Positions 23,614-35,723 of a stretch of 64,000 bases of DNA are shown piece after piece. The notes under the pieces are model-generated. The model was not told the DNA's origin. It saw only the letters and a list, made by a program, of their open reading frames with translations, and ran no database searches. Source of the stretch: Trifolium pratense (Eukaryota; Streptophyta; Magnoliopsida; Fabales; Fabaceae); the NCBI RefSeq assembly GCF_020283565.1, contig NC_060065.1, positions 35,390,409 to 35,454,408 on the forward strand, in the 5' to 3' direction. A program made the position numbers and the translations under genes. How positions within the stretch are numbered: the first letter of the stretch is position 1; each line of letters opens with the position of its first letter.

Positions 23614-24310
23614 TGTGAAGATTTGCCTTGAGAAATGATGTATTGATGAACTTGGAGATTTGTACCACGCCGGGGGCGTGGCATGTTGGCGCGCGGCATC
23701 ACTGCAGGATGAGGTTAGGGCAGGCTCTGTTGCAATCACGCGCGGCGTAATTGCGGGAATGGTTTTGGAGTAGTCTCTGGTGCCGGTCACGCGCAGCGTG
23801 GTGTTCTTCACGCGCGGCGTGACCGCAGGTACTTAAATACTCTGTTTTTCTGCAACCAGCCGCCAGCATGAGAAAGAGAGAGAAAAAGTGAATTTCTAGG
23901 GTTCTTCATCATCATTAAGGCTAGATAATTAGAGTGTGTTTCTCTTGGGTATTATCTAGGGATTAGAACTCATCTCTTTCATCTTGTAATCATTATCTTT
24001 GAAATCTCTTGGTCACGGGAAGAGATTTGGGAAAAGGGTAGATTTAGGAAAACACTAAATCTTGTAACTCTTTGGTTTGTATCTCTTTGTAATCAAGAAG
24101 GAAGTTTGATAGTGGAACGGAGAGCTGCTCTCTCCCCCAGACTAGGTCTATTTTGGACCGAACTGGGTAAACAATTTTCGTGTCTCTTTTATCGCTTTTA
24201 TTTCACTTTGTGTTTATTGCTTATTCCACAAGTTAGTTTTTTGGTTGCTTAATCGTTTTGCTCCATACACTAGAGTTTTATTGGTGTGTATTTGGTTCGA
24301 ATTCACAACA
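23614..24310 (+). repeat. 3' LTR of the copia element
   Basis: 697 bp. It differs from the 5' LTR by two substitutions (in TTTCAMTTTGTG and CTCCAYACAC) and by lacking the 21-bp extra unit. Confidence 0.95.
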
Positions 24311-24315
24311 AGGTT

Positions 24316-25140
24316 AAACTTCAGACATAAAAAGAGGAGAAAAGGGAGAAGAATCGAGAGTTTTCTTTGTTGCTTACTTCATCTTTAGTATTTCTTTTTC
24401 TTTCTTTCTTTCTTGTGTAACCTGGTTATCCTTGAGTTCTATGATCTAAGACTAATTTTCTTAATCAATCCTTTAGTGCAAATATTATTGAAGTTTAATT
24501 TGTGAAATATTGTTCTATTTGATTTATTCATGGTGAATTTCACGTGTCTTTGTTCTTCGTTTCTTGAATATGATTTTATTTAAATGAAATTGGTTCTTGA
24601 ATGATTTTGCTAATGACTTCATTTACTATGATGCATAGGCACCGATACAGTATCAATATCTGTTATGGGTAGGAAATATTGTAAATAAAAAAAAAATATG
24701 AAGATACAGGTACATTATTATAAAATATTTAAAAAAAAAAGTAAATTATTGTTGTAAAATATATATGGCTCGGTACGTATAGTATGAGTATCGTACGCGT
24801 ACTAGTATCAAATACAGTATCAGGTATGAGTACTTCACTATTTTAAGAGTATTCATGTTGCAAGTTTCATCTTCTCAATTGTATGAAAGAGAAAATATAA
24901 ACTAGATATTACATTGAATGTGTTCGATGTTATGTCTAGCTTGGGACATGAAATATGACTATATGATTATGAGTGCATCTTCCTCATAAACTCTTTTATG
25001 AATTCATTTCTTTTTTATTTGGGACACACAATACTTTTCAAAATCATAATAACTATAAACTTTTTGTTTATGTGAACTTAACTTAGTTGGTAAAGATATT
25101 GTATTATATATGCAAGGGTCGGTCGGAGTTTGAACCCATA
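24316..25140. other. Intergenic, no gene seen
   Basis: AT-rich DNA. A degenerate tRNA-like stretch (ACTTAGTTGGTAAAG ... GGAGTTTGAACCC) at 25077-25140 is probably a SINE relic. Confidence 0.4.
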
Positions 25141-26340
25141 TGATGAATATTTTGCAAGTATACAAATAGCCGTCAAGTAGTATAAAAATCGTTCTTTCCA
25201 CATGGATTGTTGTAATTCAAAAACTAATTGAATTCATATTTAAACATATAAATTTCAATGTAAAAATGGGGGGGGGGGGGGGGGATTTGTTGATTAAAAT
25301 TAAATAACTTAAGATTAAAATCAATAGGAGAAAAATGATTGATCCTTTTTGGTTCATCTAATTACTACTTCTCTTGGCAATTTCATGTATGATTACAAAT
25401 TACTCAATTTAGTTTCACGATTAGATTAAATCAAAATTGATTATGTCCAATGTCTTGATAACATAATCCTCTCCCTTGATCATCGATTCCTAATGTCTTA
25501 GGTAATCTATGATCAATTGAGGTTTACAAACTTTAATGTTTTAATCTCAATTAACGATCCGAAATGTCTTACGTGAAAGTTAATTGATCAATCATTCCTA
25601 GATCGATGATTCATTCCTATCGTCATAGTAAAACAAATAATTAAAATCATTACACAATTGATCAAGTTATGCAAAGCATTAAGCACAAGGAATAATTGAA
25701 GAAACTAACTTCGTAATTCATATATCAATTCAAATGAGAATCACATGGTTCAAGAGAAATAAAAATCAGAATCCCATAAGGACCAATCATGGGAATTTAG
25801 TTACACGTAGTAATAAAAGACATTACAATCAAAGAAATGAAAGAAAGCATGATTACAAGATGATCTTGATGTTCAAAAGTTCTCCAAATTGATGTTTCCA
25901 ACGCTATTTTTCGATTCATAATATCATATCTACCATTTCCTTTTATAACGGAGGCCAATAAATGAGATTTTCACCCCAGGCACGAAGATTTTCGCCCCAG
26001 GCACAGAAATTTCGCCCCAGGCACGAAAACAGCAGCTGGCATGATTTTCTGATGAAAATTTCGCCCCAGGGACAAGAAATTTCGCCTGGGGCGTGAAAAC
26101 AGCAGTCTTGATGATTTTTTGCAGGAGAATTTCACCCCAGGCACAAAGAATTTCGCCTGGGGCGTGAAAACAGGGACTTGGGTTGATTTTTCTGAATTCT
26201 TCAGCTACTTTCTTCCTTTGCAAATATCCTCAAACTAGTGCATTATTCCTCCATGAAATAGGTCACAATTCTTCTAAAAACACTTGCAATTGATCTTTAT
26301 TTTCATGTAATGACGCATGTCATCACCATACACTCTATTT
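25141..26340. repeat. Probable dispersed repeat with a GCCCCAGGC array
   Basis: From about 25965 to 26175 the words TTCGCCCCAGGCACGAA and TTCGCCTGGGGCGTGAA recur six to seven times, in both orientations and separated by 20-50 bp. Each can fold because CCCCAGG and CCTGGGG are complementary. The preceding kilobase is AT-rich with no coding. It resembles LTR or untranslated parts of an unidentified retroelement; I cannot name the family. The 97-codon minus-strand frame here is only the translated repeat. Confidence 0.45.
25268..25284 (+). repeat. Poly(G) tract
   Basis: 17 consecutive G on the plus strand inside AT-rich DNA. Confidence 0.9.
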
Positions 26341-27386
26341 ATTCATTTTAAGGTTTAAATTCTACCTAGACCACTTGACCAAAAACAAAACAAAACTTTT
26401 TCGGATGCGTTGTGGTTATAAATAGAGTTGTCAGGATAGACTAGTCCCAACAATTTAGTCTGTTTGACTTGCATTTTAGCATGAATTAGTCCGCAAAAAA
26501 GAAATCCCAAAAATAAGGAAATCTTTAATTTATAGTCCAACCTAAATAAAAGTTGGGTTGAACCGTAGGTCCATCGGTCTTTAAGTTGAACTAGTACCGT
26601 TATCTCCGTGTAATTTATTAACAAAAAAATATTAGTAAATGTTTTAACAATTATTATCTAATATTCAAATTATTAATAAAATTATATTTAAATTAGTAAA
26701 CTTAATAAAAGGATGTCATATTTTTCTATAGTTAAAAAAAATTCAAAGTAGTTATGGCAACACAGTTTTACACAAAGGGTGGGTTATGTAAAGAATTATG
26801 TACATGTAATGTTATACATGAAGGGAAAAAAAATGGTTTTAATGTTATTAATTATACACAATTCAAGAACTAGTCTTGATTCATGCTCATGTAACTTCAA
26901 TTTCAAGTAAAGACGTATGATTGAGATGCAAAAAACATGTTTGAACATTTTCGATAAGAAAGAGGGTCAATATCTTTTCAATTGAAGTTTTTGAAAGCTA
27001 TTGATGAATTCAAATTTCTTAATGATTGTGACAAAATTTATTACCATTGCTCCCTAAACTATAAGCAAGGTCATGTTATAAATTTCTACAGTGTTATAGA
27101 TTAATCTACCTAGTGCTATGTATGTAACAGCTCAACGTACGTAGACAAATAATAGAAAACATATCAAGAACATACAAAATAGACAGAATAATTTGTCACA
27201 CTGTTTATTATGATTGAACTATGATTCGATGGCTTAACAAATTAGCCAATGAAAAAAAAATCAGAGTTGTGTGCGGTCGCAATCTCATAACAGCAGATTT
27301 AGATCTTCTTATGCTCTTTCTTTTATATTTTTACTTGGTACCTATTTCAACCATTCATTCATTTTTTTTCTCACTTGTAAACTATT
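26341..27386. other. Intergenic, no gene seen
   Basis: AT-rich sequence without a protein-like frame or a bounded repeat. Confidence 0.5.
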
Positions 27387-27387
27387 C

Positions 27388-27413
<26 letters not shown>
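27387..27413 (+). repeat. Poly(C) tract
   Basis: 27 consecutive C on the plus strand. A likely site of length variation and sequencing error. Confidence 0.9.
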
Positions 27414-27418
<5 letters not shown>

Positions 27419-27734
27419 ATGAATAATCACCCTTAAGGGCAACACCAAAAGAACATGAGAGAAGATCTAAATCCAATGAGAACACGTAGTTATCGCACAT
27501 CAATCGTTATTCGATCAGAATTGGTCAGTTCAAATTTTAAATTTTTACTTCAAATATTTTCAAATCAAAATATGTATTTTAAAATTATATATATACAAGA
27601 TAATTATGCATGAATGAAAGGTAAACACTAAACAGACAACAATTTGCGCCGCTAAATCAATATGTATTGAAATCTCAAATTTGAACATTCTTAGAATTGA
27701 AAGTTAAATCTAATTCAACCTACAAAACTTACTT

Positions 27735-28030
27735 GGGAGGCTCTGATACCATCTTAGAATTGGGAGGAATTGAGTTTAACTCAAAGACTGCCTCTTACTT
27801 ATAAACTCATATTCAGTCTCTTATACAATCTTAGAGAGAGAGTTGATATAACTCAACCCTATAAAACCGGCTTATAAAGTGAGAGATACCACTATTTATA
27901 AACTCTAGTCAGGATGGGACTTGGTTCTTCCAATACTCAAACTTACAAAACCAACTTTTAAAATGATGATTGTCTCTACTTTATAACTCTATATACATAT
28001 CATCTCACATCCGATACGAAACCTTTTTAG
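27735..28030 (-). mobile_element. LTR-retroelement relic (PBS and LTR remnants)
   Basis: GAGGCTCTGATACCAT at about 27739-27754 is the reverse complement of an initiator-Met primer binding site followed by GAGCCTC. The bases to its right (CTTAGAATTGGGAGG..., GTGAGAGATACCACTATTTATAAACTC) resemble the TRIM-type LTR seen at 8988-9107, in reverse. It is heavily degraded. Confidence 0.5.
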
Positions 28031-28039
28031 CAAATATGT

Positions 28040-28777
28040 TGATCTTAATATAGAACGGTTCTTAATCTTTCCGTCAGGGTTGATCCGTTTTACAATGAGT
28101 ATGAAGAATTTGGGATTGTGATTAAAAAATGATTTTGAAAAGGAAAAGGCATATGAATAAATAATACAAGGATTGCATTTTTTTCTGTGTCCAAATCAAA
28201 TGAACCAATTCTCTATTTGTAGACAAAAAAAAATCTTGAATTTTGGTAAAAAAATAAAAAATTAATTTGCTATGAAATAATTAAGTTTAAAGATTTAATG
28301 TGATAAAAATCCAACGAACCAATCAGATTAAGCCATGTGTCCCGCTCAGTATTCTCTCTCCGCATCCCTCTGATGGTCATGCGTCCTGTCGGCGAGTGGG
28401 TTACACGCGCCAGTTTGCGCGAACCAGAACATGTCATGTGTCCCCTGCGACAGCATTCAACACAGTTGAAAATTTTCAACACTTCTCTCCTCCACATCAT
28501 TTTCAACACATCCTCTCCAATCATTTAACACCTCTCAAGACTCATTCAACACCAACAAATTCAACAATTGTATATGGTCTTATAGATAAGCAGCTTCACA
28601 TGCTGAGGTTATATAATATGGGACCCAAATTTGAGATACGTCCTATTATACTTTAATCAAATTACTAAAAAGACAAAATAGTGCCAAATCACTTGTCTGC
28701 AGGGACTAGTTTCAAATCAAAGGCCTTTTAACACAAATATTCTTGGTGGGATTTGTTTGAAAATTATCATAGAATTT
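28040..28777. other. Intergenic, no convincing gene
   Basis: Overlapping frames on both strands at 28270-28656 include a slightly GC-richer patch (28340-28450) but none resembles a protein. Confidence 0.4.
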
Positions 28778-28823
28778 TCATTTTTATATATATTTTTTTT
28801 TTTTGAAGAAGTCATTTTTATAT
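28778..28823 (-). repeat. Micro-insertion: SINE tail only, 12-bp direct repeats
   Basis: TCATTTTTATAT at 28778-28789 and 28812-28823 flank about 22 bp which, on the minus strand, read CTTCTTC plus oligo(A). This is exactly the 3' end of the SINE family at 12467 and 29438. Confidence 0.7.
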
Positions 28824-29426
28824 TATATGTACCTAAAGAAAATAAGAAATTATTATTTTTGAAAGTCGACTTTAGAATTTGAGGGGTTCATGTGCACCAC
28901 GTTAGATGATGTCAAATAACTAGACCAATCAACATCACTTTTTGATATGGCTGAGGTTTCATTGTCCCCTCTTTAGTACAGAAGGGAAATACAAGATTAA
29001 CAAAAAATAATAAAGTAGTAATCCTATCCTATTTGATTAACAAGTAAACCATTGATGATTAAGGAAACTTTGGAAAAGGGATGGAAATGACTCTATGTTA
29101 ATGGTTATTTGGCAAATGGAATAAAGTAAGACCGTCCCATTGTCTTCATGAGGATAATATATAGAAGAACCAAATTAACAAAGTCTTTAATTAATTATAT
29201 GTATCAACTTTTTTTCACCACAATATTCGATTCAATAGACCGCCTAATTTAGTTCGGGATCAGTCCTAGCTTCATGTGGTTTCAGTCCGCTCTCGATCGC
29301 TTGCAGAATATCCAATCGTAGTCTTCTCTATCAAGTTTAATGTCAATCACAACTGAATGAATTATCAATTAATCTATTTTTTCTCTCTTATATTTAGGAT
29401 CAAAATAGTATAATTAAATTCTAATT
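28824..29426. other. Intergenic, no gene seen
   Basis: AT-rich DNA. Nothing recognisable. Confidence 0.45.
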
Positions 29427-29437
29427 TGATCAATTTC

Positions 29438-29561
29438 AACCCACTTGGGTTGGTGCATTGATATTGCCTTGGGACCTGGGAATGTGCTCCTCTTGAGGTC
29501 TGAGGTTCAATTCTCTCTTGCGCCAATTTGAGTGGGCTAATTTAGCTTCTTCAAAAAAAAA
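29438..29561 (+). mobile_element. tRNA-derived SINE with 11-bp TSD
   Basis: TGATCAATTTC at 29427-29437 and 29562-29572. The 124-bp element starts AACCCACTTGGGTTGGTGC, has the B-box-like GAGGTTCAATTCTCTC, and ends GCTTCTTC plus nine A. It is the same family as the minus-strand copy at 12467-12589. Confidence 0.85.
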
Positions 29562-29611
29562 TGATCAATTTCTATGATTTGGTGATCAAATGCAAATACT
29601 TAATTGTTTTA

Positions 29612-29655
29612 ACTAATGTTAAATTGTCAACAAAAAAAAAACTAAAGTCAAATTG
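29612..29655 (+). repeat. Micro-insertion with 15-bp imperfect direct repeats
   Basis: ACTAATGTTAAATTG (29612-29626) and ACTAAAGTCAAATTG (29641-29655) match at 13 of 15 positions and flank TCAAC plus oligo(A), 14 bp. Confidence 0.5.
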
Positions 29656-29959
29656 ACGGCGTAATACACAAGTTTAATCCTAATAAAAATAATTAGTATT
29701 AATTAGACTTTATTTATTTTACCATCGAATTAATTTTAGTTCAGTTGGGACACTTTTAATAAAATAAGATAAAAAACATTTTAAATTACTATTGCTACCC
29801 AAGATTGTAAAAAGTGGAGAAAAGAGAGACGAAGATTAATCTTGTGACATAGTATAACTTTAAAATGTGTCTCTTTAAAAAAAATGTACCCTAAGAATTG
29901 ATCTTGGATATTTTTTAGGTTATAATAATAATAATAATGAAGTTTTCACCGTCGTTAGT

Positions 29960-30720
29960 AATGATTAATCTCCGTTGGTAAATCTGTAGAGCATACAAGG
30001 TGGTTTCTTCCCTTCCACCGAATTTTTTCATATATATGAGACAAAATCGAACTTCTGACCACATGCTTTAAGAAAATTAAGACCGTTACCACTTGAACTA
30101 ATTCATGGTATCTTGAATATATTATAATTGTAACAATCGTGGATTCCACCCTCAGAAAATGGAGAGCATTTCTTAACAACCAATAAGGTGATGTAGATTG
30201 TATAAGGCAAACCTACAAAGATGACTAATCTCAATACTTTATGATGCACATGGCAGATATAAGGCTGGTTCTCAAGTAGTAACTCCTTTTTCTTCTTTAC
30301 ATCAATGAGATTAAAAATTAGGAAAGTTTTGCCTTTCCTTATGTCAAAAGTTTATGTCTAAACTCATCAAAAGTAAAAATTGGTAACATACACAAATAGC
30401 AGTACTATTCAATTTGAATAATGTGATCATATGTGTCACTTGTTGTTTTAAAGACGTTGCGCAGATAGTTTGATTTGTGAGCTAAGAGACACCGAATGAA
30501 TTTTAAAAAAGAAATGTAAAATACAAACTTTAAAAACTAACATAAACATTAACCCACTGACATTTGCAAAAAAAAAAAAAAAAATCGATATTAAAGTCAT
30601 CATAAACTCACACACACATGTGAATGAATTGAGATTCGAACTCTGACCATAGTATTCGACCTAATAATTTAGACATTTGTTATCAGTTGAACTACGACTT
30701 GTAGACATAAATACCCGAAA
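29960..30720. repeat. Two degenerate tRNA-like SINE relics
   Basis: About 29985-30115 and 30600-30710 contain minus-strand B-box-like words (AAAATCGAACTTCTGACC; GAGATTCGAACTCTGACC) with A-box-like sequence about 60 bp away (GAACTAATTC; GTTGAACTACGAC). No target duplications found. Confidence 0.35.
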
Positions 30721-31847
30721 TGCAAGATAGAAACAAAAGTGAAATTAAATTCACATAATGAACAATATACATGTTATATAATTGGTAATTAAAACAATTA
30801 AAATAAAAACTAGAGTTTATGCTTTTGCAACATCTTGCATCGAAAGAATGAGATGGCTTTTGTCCCCTATCTACCTAAATAAGTTAAGTTTTGTGTCACC
30901 TCCACATGCTAATAGCTAGAATGTGACATAATGGTGGGGTGAGTGGAAGAACTTGACAAAGACATGTGTGTAATCTTCCATTTCTCCATTGAATTCCTTT
31001 CTTTGAGTATCATATTCCTGATTTTGTTGCCCAATTGTTTGGAAAGTGTGTTGGTCCTATTTTTTTGCAATATAGGTACCTTTAATTTTGAGATATGATT
31101 CTGAAAGTACCTTTGTTTCAAGAGTTGGGTCTATTTTTTAGCCACTTTGAAAGAAGTACAATCCCAACTCTACTTAATGCATATAAGAAATGATTCCCAC
31201 AATTATGGGATAGTCATCACACATAAAGGATTGAAATCAACACATATACAAACATCCAATACACCAAGTTTTGGTATCCCTTTTGTGCTACCTGTTTCAC
31301 ATTAATAAAATTGAATTAATTAAAAAAATGAATGAAAAGGATCAAATTGAAGATAATTATATTCAATTGGTATATATTTACTAACATTTTCCTATTAAAA
31401 AAATTATAATATTTACTAACATTTTCATCACCATATTTCAATAAGATATATGATTAGTAAATTATAAGTGGGTTGGGCCCATTATGATTTTTGGATCTTA
31501 CATTTTAAACAGTTGTGCATATAGTATAATTAAAGAAAACTGTGTATACATGCATGCATGTTTCCTTGCATAAACATGATCATGGATTCATGAATGTAAT
31601 ATTTAACCAACTATTTATAGTGAACAATTTTAGTTATTAATTAACTTGGATTGTAACATTTTATGATTCATGATTGAAATTCATAATTTTTCATATAAAC
31701 TGTTTAAAAATTTCTTATAAATTAAAAGTAAAAATATTTTGTCGAAATTTTCACGAGCTTACTTATATTGCTACATAAAAGTGTGTTTCAAATTTAAAAA
31801 ATGTCAACGAGTCATTTTAAAAAAAAAAATCAGTTTTTCCTACACAT
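30721..31847. other. 3' side of the glucanase gene; no separate gene seen
   Basis: AT-rich. It could hold a further 3' exon of the glucanase gene (see that entry), but I found no clear one. Confidence 0.4.
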
Positions 31848-33094
31848 TTACACACATTTGTATGTGTGTAGGCTATATGGTTTTACCTTAATCTTAGTGG
31901 CAGAGGATTCAATAGGAAATGAACCGGAATCTGATGGTGATGAAGATGATGAAGATGGTGTTGCAAGGGTAGAAATCCCCACATTATAAGTCATAGATTC
32001 ATCAGGTCTAAAAAGACCATAATTTCGTTCTGAAGTTGGTCCAGGTTTCAAATCTTCGTTAAACAATGCAAACAAATAAACCTCCAACCTCATTCTAGGA
32101 TTCAAGGGTGTCCCTTGATTCGCCATTTGTCGTTTCAACAAATTCCTATTATAAATTGCAGCATTTTGCGGAGAAGCACCAACCTCATTTGGGTCGCCTC
32201 TAGAAGGCCAACCTGTCTCAGATACTCTAACTTCAATCCCTTTAAATCCCATTTTCGCAATCGAAAATGAAACAGCATCAGCCATAGCATAAAGCATGTT
32301 ATCATAATGTAGATTTGTATTAGGATCAACCATTCCTTGATTAGGATTAAATAAAACATAATCCAAAGGAATTGAATCTGGATCATCTTTGTAAGCAAAA
32401 TAAGGGTAAGCATTGATCCAAAAAGGTGCTTTTGTTGTTTGCAAGAAGTTCAAAAATTGGTACATCATGCTAGCAATTTCGCCTTTGAAACTACCCGCCG
32501 AAGGAGGGTATGAAGTTTCCAACACTGCTAAAGAACTCGGAGTTGAAACCCAAATGTTTGAGTAACCTAAATGAGCTAAAGCATTGTAGATATTAATCAC
32601 GGCCGGAACAAGATGTTGAAGAAGAGTTGTATCATCATCAGTGAAAACTTCGTTACCTACCTGAATTCCAGTTATTTTTGTATTTGGTAGGTACGGTATT
32701 ATACGACTATTTACCCATTGAAGTGCTTGTTGTGGATCATCTAATTGGTTCAATATTTCATTTTCAACCGTCACAATTACTTCAATATTTGATTTTGAAA
32801 ATGTACCAAGAATTTGTGGATTTGTGTCATAGATTCTTGTTTTTGTGAGGTTGAGAGTGCTCAATAGTACAAGAACTTTATCAGGCTGTGGCAAATTGTT
32901 AGCTACTTGACCATAGTTGATTCCAAAACAATATCCAATATCTGTAATTTCACATTAATCAATGGATTAATTAGTACTAAATATTGAGAAAATGCTAGAA
33001 AGAAAGAAAAGAAAGAGAGAAAAAAACATAATAGAATACCTGCATGGAGAGAAAATGCTAGAAAAATAAACAATGTTGTGATGAATGTTGTCAT
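31848..33094 (-). CDS. Glucan endo-1,3-beta-glucosidase, GH17
   Basis: Two exons on the minus strand (33094-33040 and 32941-31848, GT-AG intron of 98 bp) give 382 aa. Residues 1-18 (MTTFITTLFIFLAFSLHA) are a signal peptide. The GH17 barrel begins CFGINYGQVANNLP. The catalytic acid is E116 in QVGNEVFTDD and the nucleophile E260 in VRVSETGWPSRGD; LFALFNEDLKPGP is a further family signature. The enzyme hydrolyses callose (beta-1,3-glucan) in the wall, and the wording is closest to the GPI-anchored, Arabidopsis At2g27500-like branch. After the barrel comes a Ser-rich linker, then VKPYSLHTYKCV. That tail may be intron read-through, because AAG|GTAAAA at 31887/31886 is a good donor and a GPI signal is missing. 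The three-residue-phase intron in the signal peptide region is usual for the family. Confidence 0.93.
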
Positions 33095-33310
33095 GTTGAG
33101 GAAGGAAAAGAAAAGATTCTATAGGATTCGAAAATGATAGGGAAATATATAGGACTATGTAATTCCTTTCTTTTCTTGTTTGAATTAATATTTTTGGAGG
33201 TAAAGAGAGTTAAGGTAAATGAAATAAGAGGATTTGTGTTTGGTTCTTTGAGTATTGTATTTGCAATTAACACTTCTTGGTTTTTTTTTCAAATGGGTTT
33301 GGTTTGGTTA

Positions 33311-33320
33311 TATTTATATA
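33311..33320 (-). promoter_or_regulatory. TATA box of the glucanase gene
   Basis: On the minus strand the sequence is TATATAAATA, about 217 bp before the ATG. The leader between is AT-rich. Confidence 0.5.
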
Positions 33321-33359
33321 TAGATACATAGATATAGATGTATAGATATATAAGTAACT

Positions 33360-34077
33360 GTAGATTCTTTTGGACTAGGTTGTCTCTTTCCAACCCACGT
33401 CAACTTCCAATTATCCTTTTGACCTCAATACCCTTTAAGCCAATTTCTTCAAACAAAGGCAAAGAAAAATCCTCTTTATATATTGGTTAAATTAAATATT
33501 AGAGCCTTTAAGGCAAGTTATTGATTGCATGATCCCAAAATTTGAAGTGAGATTAAATTTTAGTCCACCTTAATCATGAGAGATTCCATATTACATTCTC
33601 TCTTTTCTTTCTAAAATGTTTTTGTGATTATATTATAAAAATTAATTAGTCATACGACTCATTTCTGAGAAATTGAATGAATATATGATTAGTTTTCAAG
33701 ATTCAAATTTGTGATTATAATTAAAGAATTTAAGTTTAATTTCATTTGAACCAACATAATTGTTTATTGGACAAAATGATCATTTTGATCATCAAATTTG
33801 TTTGTAGATAATAAATTTAGTCTTTAAATATATTTTTTATCGATCAATTTAGTTCATATATTTATTAACAAAAATGACATTAAAAATATGTTTGTAATTT
33901 TGATATATTGTAGAGTGTCTATAAATCCTAGCTTAACTGATAAAAATGTCAAAATTATTAATGTAGGATGTCGTGATCGAAATTCGAACTTCGATTCCCA
34001 CACTTTGTGTATGTGGGTTTTCAATAGTTTATCATTTCATTTATTTACATAAAAAAAGAGTGTCTCGCTCATTCAGG
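33360..34077. other. Upstream of glucanase; SINE-like relic
   Basis: No gene. At about 33935-34035 GAAATTCGAACTTCGATTCC resembles a B box and TAGCTTAACTGATAAAAA an A box, followed by an A-rich end. Confidence 0.35.
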
Positions 34078-34492
34078 TGTGTTTGGTAAGGCCAATAAGC
34101 TAGCTTATAGCTTATTGTACTAGCTTATAAGCTTGTTTGAAAAAAATAAAAGTGTTTGGTAAACAACTTTTCTCATGAGCTTGTAGCTTTTTTTGAGATA
34201 CTATTTCAAGTAGTGTTTGAGCTTATAGCTTATAGTTTTTTACAGTTTTTTTTCATTTTTAACCTTTAATTTAATTTTATTATGTTTTATAAAATAAAAA
34301 ACTAGCCACTAAAAAAAACTACCCAGTACATATAAATGTCATTTTATGTCATTTTATATTTATCAATTATTTAAAAAGCTAATTTTATCAAACACTTTAA
34401 TTTCAATCAGCTAGTTTTTCAATTATCAACTATAAGCTAACTTATCAGCTATCAGATAGCTTATAGCTTAATTTTACCAGACCGAGCTTAAA
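34078..34492. mobile_element. MITE family with AGCTTATAGC arms, copy A
   Basis: About 415 bp. The left end GTGTTTGGTAAG and the right end (reverse complement GGTCTGGTAAAATTAAGC) are imperfect inverted repeats, each followed by several AGCTTATAGCTTAT words. The middle is AT-rich with TTATGTCATTTTATA. Copies B (35724) and C (37262) share the same middle and ends. Confidence 0.65.
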
Positions 34493-34739
34493 TGCCTCAT
34501 TGGCCCTTTGTTTATTTATTGAGCTAATTAAGGCGCTAAACCACTCTCAGGGTGGCACTATCCATACGGCGCCGTTTTAGATATGATGTTTTTTTACGTT
34601 AAAATTTAAAGGCTATGTATAGCTCTGCTGGAACTCAAACTTTTTGACTTGGAGAGATGCTTTCCAATTCCATAGTAAACTTTTGTCAAAAAAAAAAAAA
34701 AAATACCCAATTTAAACCGTTAAGAATAATAATATGTAA

Positions 34740-34975
34740 TGAGTGTCCATTATTATGTAAGTTTTCTTGTCTCATAAATGTTGTCCTATAAATAGGATTC
34801 CTTTGTTACAATGTAAAGCACTTGTGAATAGAATAATACAAAGTCTATTCATTTCTCTTCTCTCTTTCTCTTCTTCTTCTTCTCTATTCTTCCATATTAT
34901 TGTTCATGCTTAGAAATAGTTCATAACACGTTATCAGCACGATAGTCTCTCCTCTTTCAAGAAAGGTATAACAAT
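34740..34975 (+). mobile_element. Copia LTR remnant with PBS and gag start
   Basis: An LTR-like stretch with a TATA box (CCTATAAATAGG near 34787) and a pyrimidine-rich end runs to TTCATAACA. CGTTATCAGCACGA (34928-34941) follows at once, the half-tRNA-Met type primer site of some copia lineages, and then an ATG (34977) opening a short gag-like MGSDN. The rest of the element is absent, so this is a truncated copy. Confidence 0.55.
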
Positions 34976-35723
34976 CATGGGAAGTGATAATTTTATTTTC
35001 TGTATGATTTTTTTTATTCTATTTTTTTCGGATCCTTTTTATTTCTTTTTTAATATTGAAACACCATTATGAAAATTTTAAAATATGAATCACAAAGATT
35101 CATAACCTATGATCCTGAACTATCGTGGTAAAACAAAAATTTTGAGCTAATTTATTTTATGTAATTGCATGGGGTCCTTTTGTTCGTGATTAAAAATCAC
35201 ATATCCACGTAAAATGTATCTTTTCAACAAAAGCACCATCTCTGACTTAAAGGATCTCTAACTCTAAGTGTGTTTTTATCTCTAACATCTTGGTTACTTT
35301 GGGAAATGTTTTCTACTTAATTTTTTAAAAATTAATGTTAATTTTTTTTTCAAGAAATAATGTTAATTTTGTTTGTTCATAAAGAGATATGTTAAATTCG
35401 TCATGTGAGCATAACTTAATTGGTACGAATTACATGAAATATGCAGATCATAGTTTGAATCCTATAAAGTAATCTTGAAGTGAAATATTAAGAGTATCCC
35501 CTATGGAGCTTCCGATTTTTTTGTCCTTAAATTGGGTCTCACATGTACACTATTTACTTATAATTTTTTAATTATAATACTTAATAATCACTCAATTTCT
35601 TCAACTTAGCACCTCTTAAAAAATTATAAATCGATCCCACTAATAACTCTACATATCTCATCAATAACTCTATGTCATTGGTCACATGATCATAATATAT
35701 AAGTATCAATACTTATTTAAGAA
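34976..35723. other. Intergenic; micro-insertion and SINE relic
   Basis: No gene. TAATGTTAATTTT at 35333-35345 and 35358-35370 flank a 12-bp T-rich insert ending CAAGAAA. At 35405-35475 there is a degenerate A/B-box pair (CATAACTTAATTGGTACG ... CATAGTTTGAATCC). Confidence 0.5.

Larger units (their letters stand above)
18852..24310 (+). mobile_element. Complete Ty1/copia (Tork-like) LTR retrotransposon
   Basis: The 5459-bp element is flanked by the target duplication AGGTT at 18847-18851 and 24311-24315. Both LTRs begin TGTGAAG and end CACAACA. The internal region carries gag, protease, integrase, reverse transcriptase and RNase H in copia order (integrase before RT). The coding region is split by one frameshift and the protease motif is altered, so this copy is probably not autonomous. 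The LTRs differ by only two substitutions and one 21-bp indel, so insertion was recent. The Tork/Tnt1 lineage is judged from the gag start and RT wording, without a tree. Confidence 0.95.

Noticed and set aside
25930..26223. 97-codon minus-strand frame with PGAKF/PGEI repeats
   Set aside because: It is a read-through of the GCCCCAGGC array; no family match and no gene signals.
28270..28656. Overlapping frames of 84 and 118 codons on opposite strands
   Set aside because: No recognisable protein features; composition fits random AT-rich DNA with one GC-richer patch.
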